Assembly (NCBI GenBank): GCA_903884815.1
Contig: CAISGE010000068.1
Span: 1 to 57,830 of the forward strand
Length of the DNA: 57,830 nucleotides
Origin: Candidatus Omnitrophota bacterium
GTDB taxonomy: Bacteria; Omnitrophota; Omnitrophia; Omnitrophales; Aquincolibacteriaceae
Direction of reading: 5' to 3'
A model generated the notes under the pieces. That model did no database searches. It was not told where the DNA came from and saw only the letters and a program-made list of their open reading frames with translations. The translations under genes and the position numbers were made by a program. Positions 48,921 to 57,805 of this stretch are shown piece after piece. Numbering within the stretch: position 1 is the first letter of the stretch; the number at the start of each line of letters is the position of its first letter.

Positions 48921-50191
48921 AACACGCGCGTCTTTTAAAAACCGCTCATCGTTATCTCGTGGGGGGCGTCAATAGCCCTGTGAGATCTTTCCGGTCGGTC
49001 GGCGGTGTGCCCGTGTTCGTCAAAAAAGCGCAGGGTTCCCGGATCCACGCGGCGGACGGCCGCAAGCTGATCGATTATGTCCTGTCCTGGGGCGCTTTGA
49101 TCTTGGGGCACGCGCATCCCGCAATATTGCGGGCTCTGTCGAAGGCGATCAAGAACGGAACCAGTTACGGGATGCCGACGGAGCTTGAAACGCAGCTCGC
49201 AAAAATCCTCGTGGACGCGGTCCCGTCGATGGAACAAGTCCGTCTGACCAGTTCGGGCACCGAAGCCGTCATGGGGGCGACCCGTGTGGCGCGTGCCTTT
49301 ACCGGACGGGACAAGATCATCAAATTCGAAGGCGGGTATCACGGCCACGCGGACCATCTGCTGGTCAAGGCCGGGTCCGGCGCGAGCACGCTCGGGACGC
49401 CGGATAGTGCCGGAGTTCCTTTGGATTTTACGCGACATACCCTGAGCTTGCCTTATAACGATTTCGCGAAAGTAGCGGCCGCGTTTAAAAAATACCCGAA
49501 GGAAATCGCGGCCATCATCATCGAACCTGTGGCGGGGAATATGGGGACAGTGCTTCCCGCGAAGGGATTTCTTAAGGGCCTCCGCAAACTTTGCGACCGT
49601 TATCACGCCCTTCTGATCTTTGATGAAGTGATGTCGGGATTCCGCCTCACGTACGGCGGCGCTCAGAAAGTTTTCGGGATACGCCCGGACCTCACCTGTC
49701 TCGGGAAGATCATCGGCGGAGGCATGCCGTTGGCAGCCTTCGGCGGACGCAGAGAGATCATGAAAGTTTTGGCGCCGCTTGGGCCAGCGTATCAGGCGGG
49801 GACGCTTTCCGGGAATCCTGTGGCGGTCACGGCGGGCATCGTGACGCTCCAATGGTTGAAGCAGCACCGGGTTTATCCTGCTCTTATCGAGCGCACAAAA
49901 AAACTTTGCGTAGGCATACAGGATGCCGCAGCTGACGCAGGGGTTCCGGTCCGCATCAACTTCATCGGTTCCATGTTCACGGTTTTTTTTACTGAAGAAG
50001 AAGTGACTGATTACGAGACAGCGAAGAGCCAGGACGGGGGCCTGTTCCGCAAATTCTTTCACGCGATGTTGGATCAGAGTGTTTCTATGGCGCCGTCGCC
50101 CTTTGAGGCCAATTTTGTTTCCGTGGCGCATACTGATCAAGATATCGACAGAACCCTTCGCGCTGTTCGGGTAGCCTTCAAGCAACTCTAG
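48902..50191 (+). CDS. hemL: Glutamate-1-semialdehyde 2,1-aminomutase
   Basis: Protein of 429 aa, PLP fold type I. It has GGVNSPVRSF at the start, LTSSGTEAVMGATR, GGYHGHADHLLVKAGSG and the PLP lysine Lys269 (CLGKIIGGGMPLAAFGG). It makes ALA from the HemA product. ATG 48902 (after GGGGGAGG) overlaps hemB by 19 nt; ATG 48917 is an alternative. Ends the first hem unit. Confidence 0.93.
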   Translation: MARAKMKHARLLKTAHRYLVGGVNSPVRSFRSVGGVPVFVKKAQGSRIHAADGRKLIDYVLSWGALILGHAHPAILRALSKAIKNGTSYGMPTELETQLAKILVDAVPSMEQVRLTSSGTEAVMGATRVARAFTGRDKIIKFEGGYHGHADHLLVKAGSGASTLGTPDSAGVPLDFTRHTLSLPYNDFAKVAAAFKKYPKEIAAIIIEPVAGNMGTVLPAKGFLKGLRKLCDRYHALLIFDEVMSGFRLTYGGAQKVFGIRPDLTCLGKIIGGGMPLAAFGGRREIMKVLAPLGPAYQAGTLSGNPVAVTAGIVTLQWLKQHRVYPALIERTKKLCVGIQDAAADAGVPVRINFIGSMFTVFFTEEEVTDYETAKSQDGGLFRKFFHAMLDQSVSMAPSPFEANFVSVAHTDQDIDRTLRAVRVAFKQL

Positions 50192-50213
50192 CAGGTGATC
50201 AGAAAGTATTATA

Positions 50214-50353
50214 GTCATCCTGAACGCAGTGAAGGATCTCTCGTTTGAGATTCTTCGCCCTCTGTGGGGCTCAGCACTGACCTTATTGAAAATTTGAAGT
50301 CGTCAGTGCAGTCCCGCCTGCCGTCATTTTAATAAGAGGCGGGGCAGAATGAC
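50214..50353. repeat. Dispersed repeat, copy 3, with internal insertion
   Basis: Starts GTCATCCTGAACGCAGTGA like copy 2 and has GGATCTC and GAGATTCTTCGCC, then diverges near 50,275. An end CAGAATGAC is found at 50,353, so the copy seems to have an extra stretch of about 60-70 bp inside. It fills the hemL-SDR gap. Confidence 0.65.
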
Positions 50354-50394
50354 ATTAATGGGGGGCGTCGTGGCCCCGGAGAGTGTGATCCTTT

Positions 50395-51930
50395 ATGATG
50401 GTGCGTTCCGTACGTCCTCTTCATCCCCTGAAGCCCAAGGACTCCGATGACCCCTGGGATCTGGAGCTTCCTTCCAAGCGCGATCCCACAATGGGCAAGA
50501 TCCTCGTGACCGGCGCCTCGGGGTATATCGGAGGCCGTCTTGTCCCGCAACTCCTTGCGCGGGGCTACAAAGTCCGCGCCATGGTTCGTGGGGATTCTCC
50601 CGAGCATCATAGCCTTTGGCCGCGAGCGGAGATCGTTGCTGCGGATGTGCTCGATCAAAAAATGGGTCCCCTGGAAAAGGCGCTGGAAGGCATCGACACG
50701 GCCTACTATCTGATGCATTCGCTGAACCTCGGGCCCAAAGAGTTCCGGTCCGCGGATATTCAAGCCGCGATCCACTTCCGGAGAGCTGCCGAAAAACAAA
50801 AGATCCGGCGCATTATTTATCTGGGAGGGCTCGGCGATGTCCGGGGGACTCTCTCACGGCATCTTCGCAGTCGCATTGAAGTGGCCGAAGAACTCAAGAA
50901 AGGGGCCGTTCCTGTCACCATCCTTCGCGCCGCGGTAATCATCGGATCGGGAAGTGCGTCCTACGAAATCATCCTGAATCTGGTCCGGAAGCTTTATGTG
51001 GTATTTATTCCCGATTGGGCCAATAACCGTTGCCAGCCTATCGCGATCCGGGACGTCATCCGGTATCTCGTAGGCGTGCTGGAAGTCCCCGAAACGAGCG
51101 GAAGGCATTTTGACATTGGCGGCAAAGACGCTTTAACCTATAAGCGGATGCTCATGGTCCTGAGCCGGGTCCTGCTTTTGAAACGGTTTTTCATGCCTGT
51201 CCCTTTTGCCAATATCAAGGCGTACGCCTATTTCACAAGCCTTCTGACACCTGTGCCGGCCCAACTCACCCAGTGCCTGATGGAGGGACTGAAGAATGAA
51301 GTGGTCTGCCAGGACAATCATATTAAAAAATATCTTCCATTCACGCCGATGTCTTACAAGGAATCGATCGTCCGCGCTCTGACGCGTGAGGAGCAGGACC
51401 GGGTCTATACGCGTTGGTCGGACGCCTATCCGCCGGCCCATGAACTCGCGATCAAACTTCACGAACTTGAGGAGAAGCCCGCTTACACGACCTCCTGTAC
51501 CATTCAGACTCAAAAAAGAACGGAATCTCTTTTTAAGTCCCTCTGCAATGTGGGAGGGAAGGAAGGCTGGTTCCAGAATAACTGGATGTGGCGCATGCGC
51601 GGCATGATCGATCGGATCCTGGGCGGCGTCGGGACGTCTCGTGGCCGCAGGAGCTATACCACCCTGAAGATCAATGACGTGATCGATTTTTGGAGGATCG
51701 AGGATTTCCGGGAGAACAAACGACTTCTTTTGCGCGCGGAGATGTTGCTGCCCGGCAAGGCCTGGCTGGAGTTCGAGATCAAGGACCTTCAGGGCGCACG
51801 TCAGCTGGGGCTCACGGCGTATTACGACACAAAGAGTTTGTGGGGGAAGATCTATTGGTACGCCTGCCTGCCTTTCCACTTCATCATCTTCAAAAAGCTT
51901 CTCGTGAATATCGCGGCAAGAAGCGCGTGA
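50395..51930 (+). CDS. NAD(P)-binding SDR/epimerase fused to DUF2867-like domain
   Basis: Protein of 511 aa. N-terminal Rossmann domain of the atypical (NmrA/epimerase) SDR kind: ILVTGASGYIGGRLVPQLL at about residue 36, VRGD, and IIYLGGLGD. The C-terminal 170 residues (GMIDRILGGVGTSRGRRSYT, DFWRIEDFREN) match DUF2867, a START-like fold. This fusion recurs in bacteria with no known substrate. It lies between the hem units; a role in heme or isoprenoid metabolism would be a guess. Confidence 0.75.
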   Translation: MMVRSVRPLHPLKPKDSDDPWDLELPSKRDPTMGKILVTGASGYIGGRLVPQLLARGYKVRAMVRGDSPEHHSLWPRAEIVAADVLDQKMGPLEKALEGIDTAYYLMHSLNLGPKEFRSADIQAAIHFRRAAEKQKIRRIIYLGGLGDVRGTLSRHLRSRIEVAEELKKGAVPVTILRAAVIIGSGSASYEIILNLVRKLYVVFIPDWANNRCQPIAIRDVIRYLVGVLEVPETSGRHFDIGGKDALTYKRMLMVLSRVLLLKRFFMPVPFANIKAYAYFTSLLTPVPAQLTQCLMEGLKNEVVCQDNHIKKYLPFTPMSYKESIVRALTREEQDRVYTRWSDAYPPAHELAIKLHELEEKPAYTTSCTIQTQKRTESLFKSLCNVGGKEGWFQNNWMWRMRGMIDRILGGVGTSRGRRSYTTLKINDVIDFWRIEDFRENKRLLLRAEMLLPGKAWLEFEIKDLQGARQLGLTAYYDTKSLWGKIYWYACLPFHFIIFKKLLVNIAARSA

Positions 51931-51958
51931 GGCCTTTGGGGAATGGCTTGTCATTTCA

Positions 51959-51967
51959 TGGTATAAT
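51959..51967 (+). promoter_or_regulatory. Extended -10 promoter of the second hem unit
   Basis: TGG followed by TATAAT (51962-51967), an extended -10 arrangement, 35 nt before ATG 52003. No convincing -35. It would drive the radical SAM gene and hemE-hemY-hemH. Confidence 0.55.
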
Positions 51968-52002
51968 TCTCTCCAAAATCACTCAGAAATATAGGTCTCC
52001 CT

Positions 52003-53154
52003 ATGGCTGCGATGCCTCAAAAAATGGATCTCGCAAGTTTTGATTTTGAGCAGAAACCCTTTCTGGTCTGCTGGGAGACCACGAATGCCTGTGACCTGGC
52101 CTGCCTCCACTGCCGCGCCTCGGCCCAGTCGGAGCCCGCGCCGGATGAATTGAATTTCGAAGAAAGTATGCGTCTCGTCCGGGAAGTCCACGGGATGGGG
52201 ACCCCGATCCTCGTTTTTACCGGGGGTGACCCACTGAAGAAAAAAAGGCTCGATGATCTGATCCGGTACGCCAAGTCGCTGGGGCTCAAGACCGGGGCGA
52301 TTCCGGCCGTAACGCCGCTTCTCACGGAAGCCAGGATCCTTGAGCTGAAAGAGGCGGGTCTGCATCAGATCGCTTTCAGCCTCGATGCCCCGAACGCGGC
52401 GGATCACGATGCCTTCCGGAAAACATCGGGTGTTTTCGCCAAGACGCTCAAGAGTGTGAAGTTCGCGCACTCCCTGGGGCTTGCCACGCAGATCAATTCC
52501 CTGATTAACGTTCACAACACGCGTCAGCTCGACGAATTTATCGCGCTTGTGGAATCCCTGCCGATCGTTTTCTGGGAGGTCTTCTTCCTTGTTCCCGTAG
52601 GGCGAGGTGCCGACCTGAATCTTTTGAGTGCGGAGAAGTTTGATGAGGCGTTCAAGAAGATCTATGCCCTACAGAAACGCGTTCGCTTTGTCATCAAGGT
52701 GACGGAGGCGCAGCATTATCGGAAATATGTTTTCGAGCAGAAATTGATCGAGCAGGGGATTGACCCGCGAGCGATCGACGTGGGGCAGATCGCTTTGCCT
52801 GAACTTCTTCGCCGTGCGGAGGGGCCGGGGGGAAGCATCGGCCTCGCGCCCAAGGGGGTTAACTCAGGAAAAGGATTTATGTTCATTTCTTCCCGGGGCG
52901 AAGTCTTCCCGAGCGGATTTCTTCCGCTGAAAGCCGGCGATTTTCGGGAAAGTGATCTTGCCGCGATCTACCGGAACTCTCCTTTGATGAAAGAACTTCG
53001 TGATCCGGCGCTCCTGAAAGGAAAATGCGGGATCTGTCCATATAAGGATTTCTGCGGAGGTTCCCGCTCGCGCGCTTATGCCGTCACGGGGGACTATCTG
53101 GCGGAAGAACCCTGTTGCTCGTATCAGCCTCTCTCTCGTGTGGGGAATCACTGA
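52003..53154 (+). CDS. Radical SAM/SPASM protein of the AhbD/NirJ type
   Basis: Protein of 383 aa. The radical SAM cluster site is CDLACLHC (Cys30, Cys34, Cys37), followed by a TGGDP glycine motif. The C-terminus has [10 protein letters not shown] (Cys342, 345, 351) and EEPCC (Cys371, Cys372) around [15 protein letters not shown], the SPASM pattern of AhbD, NirJ and TIGR04053-type proteins. It lacks the CxxxCxxCxC of HemN. Since no HemN or HemF gene is present, it may carry out the coproporphyrin step, or decarboxylate a late intermediate. The function is inferred from position. Confidence 0.7.
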   Translation: MAAMPQKMDLASFDFEQKPFLVCWETTNACDLACLHCRASAQSEPAPDELNFEESMRLVREVHGMGTPILVFTGGDPLKKKRLDDLIRYAKSLGLKTGAIPAVTPLLTEARILELKEAGLHQIAFSLDAPNAADHDAFRKTSGVFAKTLKSVKFAHSLGLATQINSLINVHNTRQLDEFIALVESLPIVFWEVFFLVPVGRGADLNLLSAEKFDEAFKKIYALQKRVRFVIKVTEAQHYRKYVFEQKLIEQGIDPRAIDVGQIALPELLRRAEGPGGSIGLAPKGVNSGKGFMFISSRGEVFPSGFLPLKAGDFRESDLAAIYRNSPLMKELRDPALLKGKCGICPYKDFCGGSRSRAYAVTGDYLAEEPCCSYQPLSRVGNH

Positions 53155-53156
53155 TC

Positions 53157-54194
53157 ATGGACGATCTCAAGAATTCTCCTTTCCTTAAAGCTTGCCGCCG
53201 TGAAAAGACGTCCGTGACGCCTGTTTGGCTGATGCGTCAGGCCGGGCGTTACATGAAAGAATACCGCGCGGTCCGCGAAAAAGTTTCTTTCTTGGATCTT
53301 TGCAAAAATCCGGAGCTTTGCGCCGAGGTGGCGGTGACGGCCCAGGAGCGTATTGGTGCCGACGCCGCGATTCTGTTCTCGGACCTTCTGCCGATCCTTG
53401 AGCCGCTCGGGTTTGGCCTGGAATATTCCGCGGGACATGGCCCGATCATTACGGGACGGATGGAGTCGCAAACGGATGTGGATCAGATGCCCGAGGCGGA
53501 TGTGGACGGCGGGCTTTCCTATGTGTATGAAGCCGTACGCAGAACACGGAAGCACCTCAAGCCCGAGATTCCTCTCATCGGATTCGCGGGTGCGCCCTTT
53601 ACGCTCGCGGCTTATATCCTGGAGGGGAAAAGCTCGCGCGTTTTTGAAAAAGCAAAGCACTTTATGATCTCCCATCCCTCGGCGTGGCACGCCCTTCTCG
53701 AAAAGATCACCCGCGCTCTCATTCCCTATATTAATGGCCAAATCCGCGCCGGAGCCGACGCGATCCAGATCTTCGATAGTTGGATCGGTTGTCTCACCGG
53801 GGAAGAGTATCGCCAGTATGTGCTGCCGCATTCCCAGGCCGTGATCCGGGGGATACATAAAGGAGTGCCTGTGATCCATTTCGGAACGGGGACGGGGCCC
53901 TTCCTGAAGATCTTTCGGGAGGCCGGGGGCGATGTGATTGGCGTCGACTCGAAGATCTCTCTGGATCAGGCTTGGGACGAGATCGGCCGCGATGTTGCTA
54001 TTCAGGGGAATCTGGATCCGATGCTGCTTTGCGGGCCCACAGCCGAGCTTAAGGCGCATGTGAAAGAGATCCTGGGTCAGGCGGGTGGAAACCCCGGGCA
54101 TATTTTTAATCTGGGACACGGTATCGTTCCTCAAACGCCCGTTGACAACGTCATTCGCTTGATCGATCTGGTCCACGAGTTGAGTTCCCGTTAG
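53157..54194 (+). CDS. hemE: Uroporphyrinogen decarboxylase
   Basis: ATG 53157 lies 2 nt after the previous stop; the frame from 53115 is not needed. 345 aa. [16 protein letters not shown] is the family signature with its two Arg, then [16 protein letters not shown] with the catalytic Asp, [16 protein letters not shown] and [10 protein letters not shown]. It removes four acetate carboxyls to give coproporphyrinogen III. It is 2 nt upstream of hemY. Confidence 0.92.
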   Translation: MDDLKNSPFLKACRREKTSVTPVWLMRQAGRYMKEYRAVREKVSFLDLCKNPELCAEVAVTAQERIGADAAILFSDLLPILEPLGFGLEYSAGHGPIITGRMESQTDVDQMPEADVDGGLSYVYEAVRRTRKHLKPEIPLIGFAGAPFTLAAYILEGKSSRVFEKAKHFMISHPSAWHALLEKITRALIPYINGQIRAGADAIQIFDSWIGCLTGEEYRQYVLPHSQAVIRGIHKGVPVIHFGTGTGPFLKIFREAGGDVIGVDSKISLDQAWDEIGRDVAIQGNLDPMLLCGPTAELKAHVKEILGQAGGNPGHIFNLGHGIVPQTPVDNVIRLIDLVHELSSR

Positions 54195-54196
54195 CC

Positions 54197-55642
54197 GTGG
54201 TGCCCCCTAAAAAAGTCCTCATTGTCGGCGGCGGCATCTCGGGTTTGGCCACGGCTTATCGTCTCACCGAACTCAGCCGGCAGACAGCGGTGCCTCTTGA
54301 GATCACACTTCTGGAATCCAAGCCGCGGCTCGGCGGCGTGATCGAAACGAAGCACCAGAACGGTTTTCTTCTCGAGGGCGGGCCGGATTCCTTTATTTCC
54401 GAAAAGCCCGCGGCGCTTGAACTTTCCAAACGGCTCGGAATCGCGGAGGCTGTGACCGGGACCAACGAGAAATTCCGAAAAAGCTTCGTCTACAAAAAGG
54501 GGAAGCTTGTCCAAGTCCCCGAAGGTTTCTATCTGATCGCGCCGTCCCAAATCCGCGCCTTTCTCGAAACACCGCTTCTTAGTTGGGCCACCAAACTGCG
54601 GATGGGATGCGATCTTTTTATTCCCCGCCGGGCCGGAGACGGAGATGAAAGTGTTGGAAGTTTTGTCCGGCGCAGATTCGGCGAGACTACCCTCCGCGAG
54701 ATCGCCCAGCCGATGATCGGGGGGATTTACACCGCCGATCCGGAGCGTCTGAGTCTTGAAGCGACGATGCCGCAATTCCTGGAAATGGAACGCGCCTACG
54801 GCAGTGTGATACGGGGACTTTTCGCGAGGAAAAAACTCGGTAAAAAAAACGCGGCGAAGGTCGCGAGCGGACCGAGATACAGTCTTTTTCTTTCATATAG
54901 AGAAGGCATGGAGCAGTTGATACGCACGCTGGTCTCAAAAATGCCGGAGGTGCATTTTAAAACTTGTGCCCCAGCCGTTCGTCTCTCGCGTAACGTCGGT
55001 TGGGAGATCGTGGTGGAATCGGGTGTCACTTATGGGGCCGACGCAGTGTGCCTTGCTCTTCCGGCGCATCAGGCTTCGCGGCTTCTGGAAGTGGCTGCTC
55101 CGGCGCTTTCGCGTGATCTCAGTGCGATCCCGTACGAATCGGTGGCCACGGTCAATCTGGCGTACCGGAGAGCGGATATCCCGCATTCTCTGTGCGGTTT
55201 CGGATTCGTGGTGCCTGCGTTCACCAAACGGAAGATCGTGGCCTGCAGCTTTTCAAGTGTCAAATTTCCGGGACGCGCGCCGGAGGGCATGGCGCTTCTT
55301 CGAGTTTTTGCCGGGGGCGCCCTCCACCGGGAAGTCTACGCGCTTGAGGATGACGCCATGGTCCAAACGATCACTGAGGAATTGCGGCATTATCTTGGAG
55401 TGGAAGCGAAGCCCCTCTTTACCTCCGTCAGCCGTTATCCCTTGAGCATGCCGCAGTATCCCGTGGGGCAACTTGCGCAGGTGACCTCTTTGCAGGTTCA
55501 GCTCATGGCCTTTCCGGGGCTTTCTCTTGCGGGGAATGGCTATCGCGGAATCGGAGTTCCCGATTGCGTGAAGGGCGCGGAGCTCGCAGCGGAGACTTTG
55601 ATGGCCCATTTGAAGTCGGGGGATTTTGCCCGTGCATCCTGA
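54197..55642 (+). CDS. hemY: Protoporphyrinogen or coproporphyrinogen oxidase (HemY/HemG type)
   Basis: GTG start, 2 nt after hemE. 481 aa, FAD-dependent. Dinucleotide motif VLIVGGGISGLATAYRL near the N-terminus, GGPDSF near residue 60, and a C-terminal YRGIGVPDCVKGAELAAETL that closes the FAD site. It is the soluble HemY family, which oxidises proto- or coproporphyrinogen. It overlaps hemH. Which substrate is used depends on the order of the last steps in this organism, which the window does not settle. Confidence 0.88.
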   Translation: MVPPKKVLIVGGGISGLATAYRLTELSRQTAVPLEITLLESKPRLGGVIETKHQNGFLLEGGPDSFISEKPAALELSKRLGIAEAVTGTNEKFRKSFVYKKGKLVQVPEGFYLIAPSQIRAFLETPLLSWATKLRMGCDLFIPRRAGDGDESVGSFVRRRFGETTLREIAQPMIGGIYTADPERLSLEATMPQFLEMERAYGSVIRGLFARKKLGKKNAAKVASGPRYSLFLSYREGMEQLIRTLVSKMPEVHFKTCAPAVRLSRNVGWEIVVESGVTYGADAVCLALPAHQASRLLEVAAPALSRDLSAIPYESVATVNLAYRRADIPHSLCGFGFVVPAFTKRKIVACSFSSVKFPGRAPEGMALLRVFAGGALHREVYALEDDAMVQTITEELRHYLGVEAKPLFTSVSRYPLSMPQYPVGQLAQVTSLQVQLMAFPGLSLAGNGYRGIGVPDCVKGAELAAETLMAHLKSGDFARAS

Positions 55643-56555
55643 TCACATCCTTCTTATCGGATATGGTGCGCCCGAGAAAGCGGACGAAGTTCTGCCTTTT
55701 CTTAAGGGAATGACCGCGGGGCGTGGAATTTCTGAGGAGTCTCTTCAGAGGCTTGCGAGTCACTACGCCCTGATCGGTTCGGCGTCACCCTATAATGACC
55801 AGGTCACGGAGTTCCGGGGGCGTCTCGAGAAAGAGCTACGAATTTTGGGGCTCGACGTGCCGGTCTTTGTGGGAATGAAGAATTGGCATCCGTATCTCAA
55901 AGATGTCCTCGTCGAGATCCACGGGAAAGGTTTTAATCGCGGAATAGCATTACCGTTGACCGCGTATAGCGCGTCATCCGCCGGGGCGGGGTATAAAGAA
56001 GAATTAGAATCAATTTTTGCTCAAGGGGGTATCGCCGGACTCAGTTATCATTTTCTTGAAGGTTGGTACGAACAGAAGATTTTTATCGAAGTTCACGCTG
56101 AGGAAATCGGTAAAGTGCTTGCGACAGTTCCTGCGGCCGAACGCGCCGGAACGCCGATTCTTTTTTCATTCCACGCACTTCCAATCGTTCAAGATCGGGC
56201 GAATCCGTTGGCCGCTTACCCGGAAGAAGCCCTGTCCGTGAGCGCTCTGGTGGCGGCACGCCTCGGACACGCCAAGTGGTCGGTGGTCTATCAATCGCGC
56301 CCGGCCTCGGCGAAGACGGCCTGGCTCAGTCCGGACATTGGTGATGCCATCTCAGACCTCGCGAAAAAAGGGGAGAAACGAGTCCTCGTGGTGCCTTTGG
56401 GTTTCCTTTGCGATCACGCCGAGATTCTTTATGACTTGGACCATCAAGCCCGGGCGCTGGTCGAGGGAAAAGAGATGCAATACCTCCGCTCCCAGACGGT
56501 GCTGAACCATTCCAAGATCGCTGCTCTTCTTGCTTCTCTTATTTTGAAATCGTAA
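55626..56555 (+). CDS. hemH: Ferrochelatase
   Basis: Start TTG 55626 or GTG 55632, both overlapping the hemY end; 309 aa at most. It has ILLIGYGAPEKADEVLPFL, the metal-site His in LFSFHALPIV, and FLCDHAEILYDLDHQA with the catalytic Glu/Asp side. It inserts iron into the porphyrin. The order rSAM-hemE-hemY-hemH gives a complete late pathway if the rSAM supplies the missing step. Confidence 0.88.
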   Translation: MPVHPDHILLIGYGAPEKADEVLPFLKGMTAGRGISEESLQRLASHYALIGSASPYNDQVTEFRGRLEKELRILGLDVPVFVGMKNWHPYLKDVLVEIHGKGFNRGIALPLTAYSASSAGAGYKEELESIFAQGGIAGLSYHFLEGWYEQKIFIEVHAEEIGKVLATVPAAERAGTPILFSFHALPIVQDRANPLAAYPEEALSVSALVAARLGHAKWSVVYQSRPASAKTAWLSPDIGDAISDLAKKGEKRVLVVPLGFLCDHAEILYDLDHQARALVEGKEMQYLRSQTVLNHSKIAALLASLILKS

Positions 56556-56606
56556 CCCTGTACACACCCGGTGTGTCCAGGGGCGTGAATTTCGAAGCTA
56601 TTTCCT

Positions 56607-56635
56607 TTTAGAAGCCCAATCTTCTGCTGTATAAT
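56607..56635 (+). promoter_or_regulatory. Promoter of the small barrel gene
   Basis: TTTAGA (56607-56612), 17 nt, TATAAT (56630-56635). The ATG is at 56650, so the leader is only about 8 nt. Upstream, ACACAC/GTGTGT near 56,567 forms a short hairpin after hemH. Confidence 0.6.
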
Positions 56636-56649
56636 TTCGATCACAAGAT

Positions 56650-57468
56650 ATGAACAAAAGAACCCTTGTCCTAGCTCTTCTCAGTCTTGTTGCGGCCTCT
56701 AACGCCTTCGCGGCGGAGTCTCCTCAGGGTAAGATATTAAATAATGGTCAGGACTTTAGCCGCCCTTTGGCCCGCATTGACGCCCGCTATCAATACCAGC
56801 TTCTGAAAGGCGATCGCTCCAAAAACATTTTCACCTTCCGAAGCGACCGGCCGATCGTGCTGAATGATCATTGGGGAATCGGGTTGCGCGCCGATCTTCC
56901 CATGGACCTTACGAACAAAGTGAGCGCGGATGAGCCGGACGGAGCTCTTCGGTTCGGGTTGGGAGATGTTCTCGGACAAATGCTCGTCGTCAGGAAGTTT
57001 AACGATCTCTGGGGCGCCGCGGCCGGCGCAGAGTTCCTTTTTCCGACCGCGACCACCGGCCAGATGGGTGACGGGAAATATCAGGTGGTGCCGACCGCAG
57101 GGGTGCGACGATCCCTGCCGGGACTCCGTAACGGAAGTTTTGCGGCCGTCCTTATGCGCTACGCGGTCGACTACGCGGGATCCCCCAAGAGGAACAGTAT
57201 CAGCACTCTCGAGATGGCCCCGATGTTCAACTGGATCCTTCCGCGCGACTGGTTCGTTACCCTGTACCCTTCCCCGGATATCCAGGTAAATTTTCAGGAT
57301 AGAGGCGCCGTGTTCCTGCCGTTTGATTTCATGGTCGGGAAAACCATTCCGGAAAAGGCCGTTTTTTCTGTGGAATGTGGCGCACCGATGTATCACAGCG
57401 GGGATTTGGCCCAGTTTTACACGACCTACGAATTTAAGGTTGAGGTCCGGATCGGATTTTTCTATTAA
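56650..57468 (+). CDS. Outer-membrane beta-barrel protein
   Basis: Protein of 272 aa. Signal peptide (TLVLALLSLVAASNAFA) and a barrel with many short alternating strands (GIGLRADLPMDLTNKV, LWGAAAGAEFLFPTATTG, FKVEVRIGFFY at the end). It resembles transporter-like porins with no assigned substrate. Its very short leader and own promoter set it apart from hemH. Confidence 0.6.
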   Translation: MNKRTLVLALLSLVAASNAFAAESPQGKILNNGQDFSRPLARIDARYQYQLLKGDRSKNIFTFRSDRPIVLNDHWGIGLRADLPMDLTNKVSADEPDGALRFGLGDVLGQMLVVRKFNDLWGAAAGAEFLFPTATTGQMGDGKYQVVPTAGVRRSLPGLRNGSFAAVLMRYAVDYAGSPKRNSISTLEMAPMFNWILPRDWFVTLYPSPDIQVNFQDRGAVFLPFDFMVGKTIPEKAVFSVECGAPMYHSGDLAQFYTTYEFKVEVRIGFFY

Positions 57469-57485
57469 AGCAACCGGAGGTAGCC

Positions 57486-57707
57486 GTGAATCCCGCGATC
57501 TTTGAAGCCCTGATGCTTGTTTGTTTCGGCGCGGCGTGGCCTTTTTCGATCCGACGGATGATCAAGACGAAGAAATCTGACGGGAAAAGCCTGCTCTTTC
57601 TATCCGTGATCCTGGCCGGCTATGTCTTTGGCATGTTCTTTCAATGGTTCGGGGAACGAAGCGTCACGATCTTTCTATATCTGTTCAATGCCCCACCTCC
57701 TGAATAG
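57486..57707 (+). CDS. Small membrane protein, PQ-loop-like
   Basis: GTG start after GGAGGTAGCC. 73 aa with two to three membrane helices. MLVCFGAAWPFSIRRMIKTK followed by KSLLFLSVILAGYVFGMFF has the form of half a PQ-loop/SemiSWEET unit (the AWP-x-S... and GKS... pattern). Probably a small transporter or anchor; it could work with the barrel gene just upstream. Confidence 0.55.
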   Translation: MNPAIFEALMLVCFGAAWPFSIRRMIKTKKSDGKSLLFLSVILAGYVFGMFFQWFGERSVTIFLYLFNAPPPE

Positions 57708-57726
57708 GAATCAATAAAAGTAAGAA

Positions 57727-57800
57727 GCCTCCGTTGATATAATGGGTTGGGGAAAGAGTCCCTTTCACCCAATGGGTGAAAAAAAACAACAAACGGAGGC
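57727..57800. mobile_element. Possible left end of an insertion sequence
   Basis: GCCTCCGTT (57727-57735) and AACGGAGGC (57792-57800) form a 9-bp inverted repeat. Within it lie TATAAT (57738-57743) and TTTCACCCA/TGGGTGAAA (57763-57781). The right arm supplies a ribosome site for an ORF at 57806. The layout could be an IS end or a regulated leader. Confidence 0.35.
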
Positions 57801-57805
57801 GGGTC

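Noticed and set aside
48935..50218. Minus-strand frame of 427 aa opposite hemL
   Set aside because: hemL is unmistakable on the plus strand; the antisense frame is a codon-bias artefact.
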